From: Palsa-504 sp963744005
Lineage (GTDB): Bacteria; Actinomycetota; Actinomycetes; Streptosporangiales; Streptosporangiaceae
NCBI GenBank assembly: GCA_963744005.1
Contig: CAVURU010000003.1
Span: forward strand, 1,488,001 to 1,552,000
Direction: 5' to 3'
Length of the DNA stretch: 64,000 bases
This document shows, one piece after another, positions 8,361 through 18,857 of the stretch (position 1 is the first letter of the stretch; each line of letters opens with the position of its first letter). A program made the position numbers and the translations under genes. The notes under the pieces are model-generated. The model ran no database searches, was not told the origin of the DNA, and worked only from the letters and a program-made list of their open reading frames with translations.

Positions 8361-9236
8361 CTACTCCACGATCTTGGAGATGGGGATCTCCAGGATGTCC
8401 TGGGCGCCGGCCGCCTTCAGGGCGGGGATCAGGGTGTTGACGCCGCGCTTGGGCACGACCGTCTCGACCGCGTTCATGTCGCCCCGGGCCAGCGTGGTGA
8501 TGGTCGGCGAGGACAGGGCGGGCAGCATCTCGGTGACCGCGGCGAGCTGGTCGGCGGCCACGTTGAGCTTGAGCAGGACGTGGCCGCGGGCCTGGATGGC
8601 CCCGCGCAGCAGCAGCGCGATGTCCTCCATGGCGGCCCGCTTGGCCGGGTCGGCGTAGGACGGGCCGGAGGCGATCAGCTCGGTGTAGCTGGTCAGCAGG
8701 GTGTCCAGGATGCGCAGGCCGTTCTTGCGCAGCGACGAGCCGGTCTCGGTGAGGTCCACGATGGCGTCGACGATGTCGGGCACCTTGGCCTCGGTGGCGC
8801 CGTAGGACGGGATGACCATTGCCTTGACCCCGTGCGCATCCAGGAAGCGCCGGGTCAGCGAGGGGAACTCGGTCGAGATCCGGACGCCCTCGGGCAGGTC
8901 GGCGGCCGACCGCCAGGGCGCGCCGTCCGGCACGGCCAGCACGACCCGGACCGGCTGGGAGGTGGCCTTGGAGTACTGCAGCTCGCCGAGCGAGGTGACG
9001 TCGGCCTCGGTCTCGGTGATCCAGTCCCGGCCGGTGATGCCCAGGTCGAACAGCCCGCGCTCCAGGTAGGACGGGATCTCCTGCGGGCGCAGGAACCGGA
9101 CCTTGTCGATCCGCGGGTCGTCGATGGAGGCGTGGTAGTCGCGGTCCGAGGACCGGCGGACGGTCAGGTCGGCGGCATCGAACAGGTCGAGGGTGGCCCG
9201 CTCGAGCGAGCCCTTGGGCAGTACCAGAGACAGCAT
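8361..9236 (-). CDS. hisG: ATP phosphoribosyltransferase, long form
   Basis: First committed step of histidine synthesis: ATP plus PRPP gives phosphoribosyl-ATP. At 291 residues it is the long form with its own C-terminal regulatory ACT-like domain (about residues 215-291, ending PALKAAGAQDILEIPISKIVE), so it needs no HisZ and is normally feedback-inhibited by histidine. Visible blocks are MLSLVLPKGSLERATLDLF, DLGITGRDWI, and the PRPP-binding region DAIVDLTETGSSLRKNGL. It sits 12 bases after ribH. hisE, which usually lies between ribH and hisG in Streptomyces, is absent here. Confidence 0.95.
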   Translation of the reverse strand: MLSLVLPKGSLERATLDLFDAADLTVRRSSDRDYHASIDDPRIDKVRFLRPQEIPSYLERGLFDLGITGRDWITETEADVTSLGELQYSKATSQPVRVVLAVPDGAPWRSAADLPEGVRISTEFPSLTRRFLDAHGVKAMVIPSYGATEAKVPDIVDAIVDLTETGSSLRKNGLRILDTLLTSYTELIASGPSYADPAKRAAMEDIALLLRGAIQARGHVLLKLNVAADQLAAVTEMLPALSSPTITTLARGDMNAVETVVPKRGVNTLIPALKAAGAQDILEIPISKIVE

Positions 9237-9248
9237 TCGGGGGTGTCC

Positions 9249-9748
9249 TTATACCTTCACGGAGAGGGGCTCGTCGTAGGTACGGCGGATGGATCGGAGC
9301 ACGAGCGCGACCTCGAGCGCCGCCACCACGGCTTCCCATCCCTTGTCTTCGTGGCTGTCGGGCAGCCCGCACCGGTCACGAGCCGACTCTACCGTGTCAC
9401 AGGTCAGCACGCCGTTGCCGACCGGCGTCCGGGCGTCCAGCGCGACCCGGGTCAGGCCCGCGGTCACCGAGTCGCAGACGTACTCGAAGTGCGGGGTGCC
9501 GCCGCGGATCACGGTGCCGAGGCAGGCCACCGCGTCGTGGTGACGGGCCAGCTCGGCCGCCACCACGGCCAGCTCGATCGCGCCGGGGACCCGGACCACG
9601 AGCGGGTCGGTGATGCCGCACGCGGCCGCGGCGGCGATCCCCCGGTCGACGAGCGAATCGGTGATCTCCTGGTGCCACTTGGTGGCCACGATGGCCAGCT
9701 TCAGCGCCGAGGCGTCGACCGCGGCGCCGGCCGGCCCTCGCCGCTCAT
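9249..9748 (-). CDS. ribH: lumazine synthase, with an apparent 1-base deletion near the start
   Basis: Condenses 5-amino-6-ribitylaminouracil with dihydroxybutanone phosphate to lumazine, the step before riboflavin. Blocks LKLAIVATKWHQEITDSLV, VRVPGAIELAVVA, ACLGTVIRGGTPHFEYV (phosphate/substrate loop) and DSHEDKGWEA are all present. The uninterrupted frame extends to 9842 with an implausible N-terminus. The ATG at 9748 overlaps the ribBA stop as ATGA and reads MSGEGRPA, but is one frame off from GAAVDASALKLAIVAT. I infer a lost base at about 9715-9735 and translational coupling to ribBA. Confidence 0.9.
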
Positions 9749-11024
9749 CCCGCGGCCCTCCCCACGGGTTCCTCGCCGAGGTGACCCGCTGCTTCGGCCA
9801 GGGCCCGTTCGGCCTCGGAGAGGTTCTGGATCTGGTGGCCAAGACGGTCCCGCTTGGTGGTCAGGTACCTGATGTTGTACGGCGTGACGGCGGCCGGCAG
9901 CGCGGCGCGGGCCGTGACCTCCACCCCGCAGGCGGTCAGGCCGGCGACCTTGGCCGGGTTGTTGGTGAGCAGGCGGACCGAGCGGACGCCCAGGTCGGCC
10001 AGCATCTGCGCGCCGGAGGAGTACTCCCGGGCGTCGGCGGGCAGCCCGAGCTCGAGGTTGGCGTCCACCGTGTCCGCGCCCGCGTCCTGCAGCTCGTAGG
10101 CCCGCAGCTTGCTGAGCAGGCCGATGCCGCGGCCCTCGTGCCCGCGCAGGTAGAGGACCACGCCGCGGCCCTCGGCCGCGATGGCGGCCATGGCCGCTTC
10201 CAGCTGCGCGCCGCAGTCGCAGCGCAGCGAGCCGAAGACGTCCCCGGTCAGGCATTCGGAGTGCAGCCGGGTCAGCATGCCGGTGCCGTCGCCGATGTCA
10301 CCGAGCACCAGGGCCACGTACTCGGTACCGTCGACCTCGTGCCGGTACCCGTAGGCCTGCCACAGGCCGAACGCGTTCGGCAGCAGGGTCTGGGCCTCGC
10401 GGATGACCTGGCGCTCGGTGCGCCGGCGGTACTCCACCAGCTGCTCGATGGAGATCAGGGCCAGGCCGTGCTCGTTGGCGAAGACCCGCAGCTGCGGCAG
10501 CCGGGCCATGGTGCCGTCGTCGTTGACCACCTCGGCCAGCACGCCGACCTCGGGGAGCCCGGCCAGCCGGGCCAGGTCCACGGCGGCCTCGGTGTGCCCG
10601 GGGCGGCGCAGCACGCCGCCTTCGGCGTAGCGCAGCGGGAAGATGTGGCCGGGGCGGACCAGGTCGGCGGCGGTGCTGGCCGGGTCGACCAGGCGGACGA
10701 TGGTGGTGGTCCGGTCTGCGGCCGAGATGCCGGTGGTCACGCCCTCGGCGGCGTCGACGGTGAGGGTGAACGCGGTGCGCATCCGCTCGTTGTTCTGCGG
10801 GGTCATCAAGGGCAGGTGCAGCCGGTCGAGCTCGGCGCCGCGCATGGGCACGCAGATCACGCCGCTGGTGTAGCGGATCATGAAGGCGAGCAGCTCGGGG
10901 GTGGCCATGCTGGCCGCGAGGATGATGTCACCCTCGTTCTCCCGGTCGGCGTCGTCCACCACGACCACCGGACGGCCCTCCGCGATGTCCTTGATCGCGC
11001 GGTCGATGTCGTCGAATTCCTCGT

Positions 11025-11028
<4 letters not shown>
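9745..11028 (-). CDS. ribBA: bifunctional DHBP synthase / GTP cyclohydrolase II
   Basis: 427 residues with two enzymes of riboflavin synthesis. The N-terminal domain (about 1-205) makes dihydroxybutanone phosphate from ribulose 5-phosphate; DDADRENEGDIILAA carries the Mg-binding acidic loop and RPGHIFPLR, GHTEAAVDL the active site. The C-terminal domain (about 210-400) opens GTP; LHSECLTGDVFGSLRCDCG holds the three zinc cysteines and YLRGHEGRGIGL the catalytic region. Its GTG start overlaps the ribE stop (GTGA) and its stop overlaps ribH (ATGA), so ribE-ribBA-ribH are translationally coupled under one FMN riboswitch. Confidence 0.96.
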
Positions 11029-11630
<602 letters not shown>

Positions 11631-11732
11631 CCGCGCTTGCCTCCTCGAAGCCATTCCTCCGGCTCCGGGGCTGGCGCGGGAATCTGCGCCTTTTCCACGC
11701 GGCCGGGGCCCGCTTTCGCTGGCCTCGCCGCG

Positions 11733-11862
11733 CGCGTGCTGCCTCCCATCCGGACTTTAACCGTCGGTCCTGGAATTTCACCAGGTCAACCGGCCGCTGG
11801 AAGCGGACGGGTCGCGGACTATAACCGCCGGTTCGGAGTTTCACCGACCCCGGAGCACGCAC
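11733..11862 (-). promoter_or_regulatory. FMN riboswitch (RFN element)
   Basis: Reading the reverse strand from about 11862, the RFN consensus blocks appear in order: CCGGGGTCGGTGAAACTCCG, AACCGGCGGTTATAGTCCGC, GACCTGGTGAAATTCCAGG, ACCGACGGTTAAAGTCCGGA, TGGGAGGCAGC. These are the conserved junction and stems of the FMN aptamer. It lies about 100 bases before ribE and should repress the rib genes when FMN is abundant; the mode (termination or ribosome-site masking) is not resolved by eye. Confidence 0.95.
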
Positions 11863-11891
11863 TAACTCTTACAGCTAGTGTGCCACACGGG

Positions 11892-12569
11892 TTATTCCGC
11901 CCGACATGACGTGTTGATCACATTGTCATCGGCGGGCTCGGCGTGTACGCCGCCGTCGGCGGGCAGCGGCCGGAACTGGTAGCCGGCCCGGTGCTCGGTG
12001 ACCAGGCACTGGCCGTAATCCGGGCCGAGCTTGCGCCGGAGCCGGCTGACGTGGACGTCAACCGTCCGGGTGCCGACGCGCGCGGACAGCGGCCGTCGCG
12101 GCTCCCGGCTGGCCGCCGGGCCAGGCTCCTCAGGCGGCTGCCAGACGAGCCGGAGAAGGTCGGCGCGGCTGAAGACCTCGGCCGGGTGAGCGCTGAGGAA
12201 GGCGAGCAGCTCGAACTCCTGGAAGGTCAGCGGGATCTCGCCGCCGTCGGCCCAGACGCGGCGCTGGACGCGGTCGATGAGCAGGCCGTCCGGATCGGCG
12301 CCCAGGGCGGCCGGGCCGGGCTGGGCCGCGGGGTCCTGGAGGGTTTGGGGGCCCGGGACGCCGCGCGCGGCGGGCTGGCGGTGCGGGGCGGCGGCGGTGC
12401 TGATGGCGTAGCCGACGATGGCCAGGGAGGTCTGCGTGCCCGGGATCGGCACGATCGCGAGCAGGGTGCCGTCGGCGCCGGGGTGCTCACCCCACGGATG
12501 GCCGGGGTCCACCAGGCCCAGGCCAGCGTCGGTGGGCGACTGAGGCACGAGCTGCGTTCCTATCGTCAC
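11892..12569 (-). CDS. winged-helix transcriptional regulator (OmpR/PhoB-type DNA-binding domain)
   Basis: About 225 residues. The C-terminal half is a Trans_reg_C winged helix: GLLIDRVQRRVWADGGEIPL, LTFQEFELLAFLSAHPAEVF, SRADLLRLVW, then TRTVDVHVSRLRRKLGPD as recognition helix and YQFRPLP wing. There is no receiver domain with a phosphoacceptor; the N-terminal part is Pro/Gly/Ala-rich and unassigned, so it is an orphan regulator rather than a classical response regulator. The frame is open to a TTG at 12620, but GTG 12569 has GAGGTGG upstream and the TTG overlaps a promoter-like TTGACA. It is divergent from the HAD hydrolase. Confidence 0.75.
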   Translation of the reverse strand: MTIGTQLVPQSPTDAGLGLVDPGHPWGEHPGADGTLLAIVPIPGTQTSLAIVGYAISTAAAPHRQPAARGVPGPQTLQDPAAQPGPAALGADPDGLLIDRVQRRVWADGGEIPLTFQEFELLAFLSAHPAEVFSRADLLRLVWQPPEEPGPAASREPRRPLSARVGTRTVDVHVSRLRRKLGPDYGQCLVTEHRAGYQFRPLPADGGVHAEPADDNVINTSCRAE

Positions 12570-12587
12570 GTAGTCAGAAGCCACCTC

Positions 12588-12620
12588 TGTATAGTCAATC
12601 AAACTGGTCGTTTTTGTCAA
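12588..12620 (-). promoter_or_regulatory. candidate promoter of the winged-helix regulator
   Basis: On the reverse strand TTGACA (12615-12620) is followed by GACTAT with an 18-base spacer, or TATACA with 21, in a local AT-rich stretch just upstream of the chosen GTG. Reasonable but not a consensus -10. Confidence 0.35.
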
Positions 12621-12672
12621 AAAGATGAGACGTATGTTTCCGGGCCGGTACCGCGGGCCGGGTTAGCATCGG

Positions 12673-13369
12673 ATGGTGGCGGTCAGGGCGGTGATCTTCG
12701 ACTGGGGCGGGACGCTGACGCCGTGGCACAACATCGATTCCGAAGAGCTGTGGCTGGGGGTGTGCGCCCGGCACTATGCGGCATCTGATGCCCTGGGGAT
12801 GGCGGCGACGGCGCTGGCCGCGGAGCAGGAGCTGTGGCGGCTCGGGGCGAGCGACCAGCAGAGCGCGACGCTTGACTCGGTGTTCGCGCGGGCCGGGGTG
12901 CTGGCCACGGCCGACTTCCTGGCCAGTTACTACGAGGCGTGGGATCCGCACACGCTGACCGATCCGGACGTGCCGCCGCTGCTGCGCGGGCTGCGCGAGC
13001 GGGGCATCAAGGTGGGCGTGCTGTCCAACACCATGTGGCCGCGGGAGGCGCACGAGCGGATCTTCGTCCGCGACGAGGTGCTCGACCTCATCGACGGGGC
13101 GGTGTACAGCAGCGAGATCCCGTGGGTCAAGCCGCACCCGGAGGCGTTCCGGGCGGCGATGCGGGCCGTGGGCGTGAGCGACCCGGCCGAGTGCGTGTTC
13201 GTCGGCGACCGGCCCTACGACGACGTCCACGGCGCGAAGAGCGCGGGCATGCGCGCCGTGCTGGTGCCGAACTCCGACGTGCCTGCGTTCGCCGGCAGCC
13301 AGGCCGGACGCGGTGATCTCACGGCTGGCCGAGCTGCTCGCCCACGTGGACCGCTGGTCGGCGCCTGAC
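12673..13369 (+). CDS. HAD-superfamily hydrolase, frameshifted at the C-terminus
   Basis: HAD phosphatase-type protein. Motif I is AVIFDWGGTLTPW (nucleophile Asp10; the usual second Asp is Gly, as in several HAD subgroups), motif II VGVLSNTMW, motif III WVKPHPEAF, and motif IV CVFVGDRPYDDVHGAKSAGM. After PAFAGSQ near 13300 the uninterrupted frame reads nonsense to 13368, whereas the next frame gives VISRLAELLAHVDRWSA and a stop at 13369, the family's usual final helix. A one-base indel at about 13300 is inferred. ATG start at 12673. Substrate unknown. Confidence 0.82.
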
Positions 13370-13572
13370 CGCGCCACGCCGGAGAATCCGCCGCGAAAAA
13401 GCGTTGGCGGACGCGGGCCGGCCGACTCATACCGCGAGTACGGCGGGCCGGGACCCGGCGCGGCGGATGTGGGGGGGCGGGTTCCCGGCGCCGGGCCCGG
13501 ACAAAACAGGCAGGTGCCGGGAAAGGCGCGGGAAAGCCGGCACGGTCACAGATACGGGTGTTACATAGCACT

Positions 13573-15367
13573 ATGCGTGACAGCGAACTGGTCGCGGCCA
13601 TCGTGGCGGGTGACCCAGACGGGCTGGCGGAGGCCTACGACAGGTACGCGGCACCGCTGTACAGCCTACTGCCGGTCGCTGCTGCGCGAGCCGGCCGACG
13701 CGGCCGACGCGGTGCAGGACACCTTCGTCATCGCGGCCTCCAAGCCTGGCCGGGCTGCGGGAGCCGAACCGGCTCCGGCCGTGGCTGTACGCAGTGGCCC
13801 GCAACGAGTGCCACCGGCGGCTGCGGTCGCCGCGACGGCGCAGGTCGCGACGCCGCTGGAGGTGATGCCCGACCTGACCGACGCCTCGGCCGACATCGGC
13901 GGTGCGGCCGAACGGGACGAGCTGCGGACGCTGCTGCGCTCGGCGGTACGCGGCTTGAACGCCAGGCGAGCAGGACCTGATCGAGCTGCAGCTGCGGCAG
14001 GAGCTCGACGTGGCCGAGATCGCGGCCGTGCTCGGGGTGCCCCGCAATCACGCGCACGCGCTGCTGTCCCGGGCCCGCGGCCAGCTGGAGACCTCGCTCG
14101 GCGCGCTGCTCGTGGCCCGGACCGGGCGGGGCGACTGCGACGGCGCTGGGCGCGCATGCTGGATGAGCTGGGACGGCGAGCTGACCGTCCTGATGCGCAA
14201 GCGGATCAACCGGCACATCGAGCGCTGCCGCGGCCTGCACCGGCCGGAAGAGGCGCGAGCTGGCCCCGGCGCTGCTGCTCGGGCTGGCCCCGGCGCCGCG
14301 CTGGCGCCGGCGTTGCCGGGCGGGCTGCGGACCAGGTGCTCCGGCTGGCCGGCAGCTACGCCCCGGCGGCCGCCGCGACCGGGCCACGATGACGCGGCGG
14401 GCCGGGCCGTTCGGCCATCGGGTTTCCCCAAGGCCGCTGGACCCGCCGAAGGCGCCGTGGTGGCGGCCCCGCCGCGGCCTGGCCGCGGCGGCGGCGGGGG
14501 CGGCGGCGGTGGTAGCCGCCGGGCGCTGGCTGGCGTGGCCTTGACGGCCGGCAGCACCGGCGCACTTCGGCGGGGCGTCGGCGCTGGCGCGTGGGCGGCG
14601 GCCTGGGCATCATCGGCGGAACACCGGGGCGGGCGCGGGCCGCTCGGGCCTCCCGGGCAGCCGGGCGGGTCGCCGCTGCCCGGCGCGGGACGCGCGCTGT
14701 CGCCGTCGCCGGCCGCGGCGACGTGACGCTGCCCGGCGTCGGTCGCGCACCGGCGGCGTGCCCGGGCTGGGCGGCGTGCCCGGGCTGGGCGGGGCGCCCG
14801 GGCCGCGGCACGGTGCCGCGGTTACTGGCAGGCGGCGGGCCGCACGGGCGCGTCCGGGAGGCGGCTCCGCCGCAGGCGGCACGGCGGCGGGCCGGCGGCC
14901 CGGCCGCGCCCTCGGGCGGGTCGCTCGGCCGGATCCTCAGGCGGGTCCGCGGCGGGCGGGTCGAAGGCGGGCTCATCCGGCTCGGCGGGCGCGACCGCGC
15001 CCGCGCCCGGCGACGAAGACGGGCAGCTCGCCGCCCCGCCCGCGCCGGGGACGCTGAGCGTGTCGCCGGGCAGCCTGGTGCTCTCCCTACGGGTGCCGGC
15101 ACGCTGACCCTCAAGGCGTCGGGCGGCCCGGTGAACTGGTCCATCGCCGAGTCCTCGGGCCTGGCCGGCAACCTGACCGTGTCGCCGTCCTCGGGCACGC
15201 TGGCCGCCGGGCAGTCCACCACGGTCAGCGTGAGCGCCGGTCTGCTGACCCTGGCCGGGTCGCTCACCGTGTCGACCGGGATCACGGTCAGCATGACGAT
15301 CGGTATCGATCTCTGCGGCGGGTCCCATCAGGGCAGCCCTGCTAGCCGACTGAGCCGGTGCGCTTGA
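13573..15367 (+). pseudogene. sigma-70 family (ECF-like) sigma factor with extracytoplasmic C-terminal tail, multiply frameshifted as read
   Basis: Starts MRDSELVAAIVAGDPDGLAE and continues in shifting frames as YCRSLLREPADAADAVQDTF (sigma region 2), EPNRLRPWLYAVARNECHRR, EVMPDLTDASADIGG, DLIELQLRQELDVAEIAAVL and GVPRNHAHALLSRARGQLET (region 4 helix-turn-helix). A Pro/Gly/Ala-rich part with an apparent hydrophobic segment follows. The end is GPVNWSIAESSGLAGNLTVS and SSGTLAAGQSTTVSVSAG, like a BACON/Ig-type extracytoplasmic domain. At least five indels lie between 13660 and 14900. Membrane-anchored ECF-like factors with such tails are known in actinobacteria and usually lack a separate anti-sigma factor; none is next to it. 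Confidence 0.7.
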
Positions 15368-16330
15368 GGGTCCGGATGATCGGGCGCGGTCTCCACCGTG
15401 CGCATGCCCGGGCAGGCGGGCCAGCTCGCCGGTCAGGTACTCGTACAGGTGCTGGGCGTCGCGGAGGACGGCGCTGGCGACCAGGTTGGTCGAGCCCGGT
15501 GGTGGCGGCGGCGAACGGGATCTCGGGTGCCCGGCCAGGACCGTTCCCGCCTCCTCGAGCCGGGCGGGCTCGATCGACAGCCAGAGCATGGCGTGCGTGT
15601 TCAGGCCGAGGACCCGGTTGTCGACGTCGACCTCGAAGACCAGCAGGCCGGACTGGCGCAGCTCCTCGATCCGGCGCCGCACGGTCGACTCGTGCCAGTG
15701 AATGGCCGCGGCGAGCGCGGCGGAGCTGGCCCGGCCGTCGCGGGCCAGCTCCTTCAGCAGCGGCTCGTCCTCGGCAAGCAGGACCGGGCCGGGCGCGCGG
15801 GTCTGGGGGCCGGGGGCCGCGGGATCCGGGCCAGCTGGTCCGCGGACAGCGCGTGGGTGGCCTGCCGCCACGGGCCCGGGGTGAAGTTGTGCAGGATGGA
15901 GTGCGCGGAGATCTGCACGACGCGGCGGCTGCCCGGCAGGCCCGTGCAGGAACAGGGCGTCGCGCTGCTCCTCGGTGCGCGCCTGCAGCGTGCAGATGAT
16001 CTCGGTCCCGCCCGAGGCGAGATGAACCCACCGGGTGTCGGGCCGGCGGGCCAGGGCCTCGGCGAGCGAGTCGGCGCCGCCGGGGGTGGTCTGCAGCCGG
16101 AGGAACCAGTCGGTCCAGCCGAGCCGGGTCCCGTCGGGCACGCCGAGGACTCGCAGCCCGGCCGACTCCTCCAGCCTGCGGTAACGCCGGGCGGCGGTCT
16201 GGTCGGAGGTGCCGATCACGTCGGCGATGGTGCGGAACGAGGCTCTCGGCTCGATCGACAGAAGTGTGGATGATCTGCCGATCGACCGCGTCCAGGGTCT
16301 GATGACTTCCACGCGAATCAGCGTAGTCAT
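15342..16330 (-). pseudogene. Lrp/AsnC-type regulator with two HTH modules, multiply frameshifted as read
   Basis: About 330 residues when frames are joined. The N-terminal AsnC-type helix-turn-helix is RTLDAVDRQIIHT, then LLSIEPRASFRTIADVIGTS and DQTAARRYRRLEES. The first ligand-type region is GWTDWFLRLQTTPGGADSLA. A second helix-turn-helix, DEPLLKELARDGRASSAALA and HWHESTVRRRIEELRQSGLL, and a second C-terminal half (YEYLTGELARLPG, PIIRTLKRTGSVG) follow. This duplicated layout is common for actinobacterial Lrp proteins. At least four indels between 15400 and 16310 split it. ATG at 16330 starts MTTLIRVEVIR. It is divergent from the MFS exporter, which it may control. Confidence 0.78.
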
Positions 16331-16436
16331 GTCGAGATCCGGCACAATCGCGCCTGAGTCGTGGATTCCGACCGGCTGGGATCGCGCAGCATGATGACCG
16401 GCGCACGGGGAAGGCGCCGGCTTACGGAGGGAAGCG

Positions 16437-18007
16437 ATGGATAAGAAGTGGTGGACCCTGATCGCGGTCTGCGCCGGGGTCTTCATGCTGCTGCTGGACG
16501 TCACGATCGTGACGGTGGCCCAGCCCGCGATCCAGAGCGGGCTGCACGCGAGCTTCAGCGACGTGCAGTGGGTGCTCGACGCCTACGCGCTGACGCTGGC
16601 CTCGCTGCTGCTGACCTCGGGGGTGCTGGCCGACCGGTACGGCCGCAAGCGGCTGTTCCAGATCGGGCTGGTCATCTTCACCCTCGGCTCGCTGCTGTGC
16701 GGCCTGGCCCAGAACCCGCTGATGCTGATCGTGTCCCGGAGCGGCCAGGGGGTGGGCGGGGCGATCATGTTCGCCACGTCGCTGGCCCTGCTCGGGCAAC
16801 AGCTTCCGGGGCCGCGATCGGGGCGTGGCGTTCGGCGTGTGGGGGGCGGTCATGGGCATCTCCACCGCGCTCGGCCCGGTGCTCGGCGGCGTGATCACCA
16901 CCGACTGGAGCTGGCGCGGGATCTTCCTGGTCAACGTGCCGATCGGCGTGCTGGCCGTGGCGGTCACGGCCTGGCGGGTGGAGGAGTCCAAGTCGCCGCA
17001 CCCGACGCCGCCCGACTGGGCCGGGTTCGCGCTGCTGACCGCCGGGCTGGTCAGCCTGATCTACGGGCTGATCCGGGCGGGCGAGAACGGCTGGTCCGAC
17101 ACCGGCGTCATCGTCTGCCTGGCCGCCGCGGCCGTGGCCGCTGGCCGCGTTCATCGCCGCCGAGCGGCGGGTCGAGCACCCGATGTTCGACCTGTCGCTG
17201 CTGCGCACGCCGACTTTCGCCGGCGGCTCGATCGCCGCGTTCGCCATGAACGGCTCGCTCTACGCCGTGCTGCTCTGGCTGGTCATCTACCTGCAGGACG
17301 TGCTGGGCTACTCGGCGCAGGACGCCGGGCTGCGGCTGGCCATCATCAGCGGCGCCCAGCTGGTCACCGCGACGCTGGCCGGCCGGTTCAGCGAGCACGT
17401 GCCGAGCCCGCTGGCTCATCGGGCCCGGCCTCATCGGTGTCGGCGTCGGGCTGATCGTCATGGGCGGACTGACCGGGGCCAGCGACTGGACCCACCTGAT
17501 CCCGGGCTTCATCGTGGCCGGCCTGGGCGGCGGCCTGGTCAACCCGCCGCTGGCCTCGACCGCGATCGGCGTGGTGCCGCCGCAGAAGGCCGGCATGGCC
17601 TCGGGCGTCAACTCGACGTTCCGCCAGGTCGGCATCGCGGCCGGCATCGCCGCGCTCGGCTCGATCTTCAGCGCCGCGCTGCAGCACAACCTGGCCGCCA
17701 ACCCGGCGGTCGGCCTCGACCGCTCCGCAGATCGCGGCCATGGTCCGGCAGGGCCAGGTCGGCCAGCTGCTGGCCAGCCTGCCCCCGGCGCGCCGCGGCG
17801 AGGTGGCGGCCGCGGTCAGGTCCGCGTTCGCGGCCGGCCTGAACGACCTGCTCTACGTGACCGGCGGCGTCGCGCTGGTCGGGGCGGTGTGCGCGCTGCT
17901 GCTCATCCGCAGCAAGGACTTCGTCAGCCGCGCCGAGCCGCGCGGCGGCGGCGCCCGGGAGCGCTCCGGCGGGCGCGGACAGTGTCAGCCCGGCCCGTTC
18001 GGCCTGA
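16437..18007 (+). pseudogene. DHA2-family MFS drug-type exporter (14 TM), frameshifted as read
   Basis: The N-terminus MDKKWWTLIAVCAGVFMLLL, DVTIVTVAQPAIQSGLHASF, WVLDAYALTLASLLLTSGVL and ADRYGRKR (MFS motif A) is typical of EmrB/QacA proton-driven multidrug exporters. Later blocks in other frames keep family order: GVAFGVWGAVMGISTALGPV (motif C), LGGVITTDWSWRGIFLVNVP, NGSLYAVLLWLVIYLQDVLG, GMASGVNSTFRQVGIAAGIA. Indels lie near 16805, 17145, 17410 and 17715, and probably near 18000, where neither this gene nor convergent rpe ends normally. The stop at 18007 is therefore tentative. Substrate unknown. Confidence 0.82.
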
Positions 18008-18721
18008 GAGCGGGATCGGCCCCGGGCCTGATCGGCGGTGGGCGGCCCAGGCGGCGTGCGCGGTGGCCTGCTCGGCCTGGGCGCGCAGGGCCTGCACGGC
18101 GCGGGCGGGATCGTCGGCGCCGTAGACGGCGGAGCCGGCCACGAACACGTCGGCGCCCGCCTCGGCGCAGCGCTCGATGGTCTGCTCGTGCACCCCGCCG
18201 TCGACCTGGAGCCAGACCTCGGTGCCGCGCTCGGCGACCAGGCTCCGGGCGCGGCGCAGCTTGGGCAGCACGAGGTCGAGGAACGGCTGGCCGCCGAAGC
18301 CCGGCTCCACGGTCATCAGCAGCAGCATGTCGACCTCGGGCAGCAGGTCCGCGTACGGCTCGATCGCGGTGCCCGGGTTGACGGCCAGCCCGGCGCGGGC
18401 GCCGGCGGCGCGGATGGCGCGCAGGGTGCGGACCGGGGCGCGGGCCGCCTCGGCGTGGATGGTCACGTTGCGCGCGCCGGCCTCGGCGTACTCCGGGGCC
18501 CAGCGGTCCGGGTCGTCGATCATCAGGTGGCAGTCCAGCGGCAGCGTGGCGTGCTTGAGCAGCGCCTGGACGACAGGCAGGCCGAGGGTGAGGTTGGGCA
18601 CGAAGTGGTTGTCCATGACGTCCACGTGCAGCCAGTCGGCCGCGCCGGCGACCGCGGCGGCCTCGTCGGCGAGCCGGGCGAAGTCCGCGGACAGGATGCT
18701 CGGCGAGATCTGAACGGCCAC
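17924..18721 (-). CDS. rpe: ribulose-phosphate 3-epimerase
   Basis: Interconverts ribulose 5-phosphate and xylulose 5-phosphate in the pentose phosphate pathway. Blocks: QISPSILSADFARLADE, WLHVDVMDNHFVPNLTLG (metal/catalytic Asp), LDCHLMIDDPDRW, MLLLMTVEPGFGGQPFLD, VWLQVDGGVHEQTIERCAEA, FVAGSAVYGADDP. GTG start at 18721 precedes the family N-terminus; the frame is open further upstream without similarity. As read it has 265 residues, about 40 more than usual, with a low-complexity Arg-rich tail, probably because an indel near 18000 hides the true stop. It follows rsmB in the conserved actinobacterial order, with a DUF2786 gene intervening on the other strand. Confidence 0.93.
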   Translation of the reverse strand: MAVQISPSILSADFARLADEAAAVAGAADWLHVDVMDNHFVPNLTLGLPVVQALLKHATLPLDCHLMIDDPDRWAPEYAEAGARNVTIHAEAARAPVRTLRAIRAAGARAGLAVNPGTAIEPYADLLPEVDMLLLMTVEPGFGGQPFLDLVLPKLRRARSLVAERGTEVWLQVDGGVHEQTIERCAEAGADVFVAGSAVYGADDPARAVQALRAQAEQATAHAAWAAHRRSGPGPIPLSGRTGRADTVRARRSAPGRRRRAARRG

Positions 18722-18857
18722 AGCCCTGAGTGTAGATTGCCTGGGTGCGGCGCACTCCCCCGCTCGGGCGAGCGGCGCGTCGCGGTGCGGGCGGGAATGT
18801 CGGATCGCCGGGGTAGGGTTCGATACTAAGTTCGACATGGCTGGACTGGAGGGTGCT

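Noticed and set aside
7888..9372. 494-residue open frame on the minus strand covering hisG and the nudix gene
   Set aside because: Only its last 156 residues (nudix) are real; the upstream part is the wrong frame of hisG and has an Arg/Pro-rich composition.
14822..16504. 560-residue minus-strand frame
   Set aside because: Contains the genuine Lrp segments but enters other frames and the complement of the sigma factor; I used the joined frames instead.
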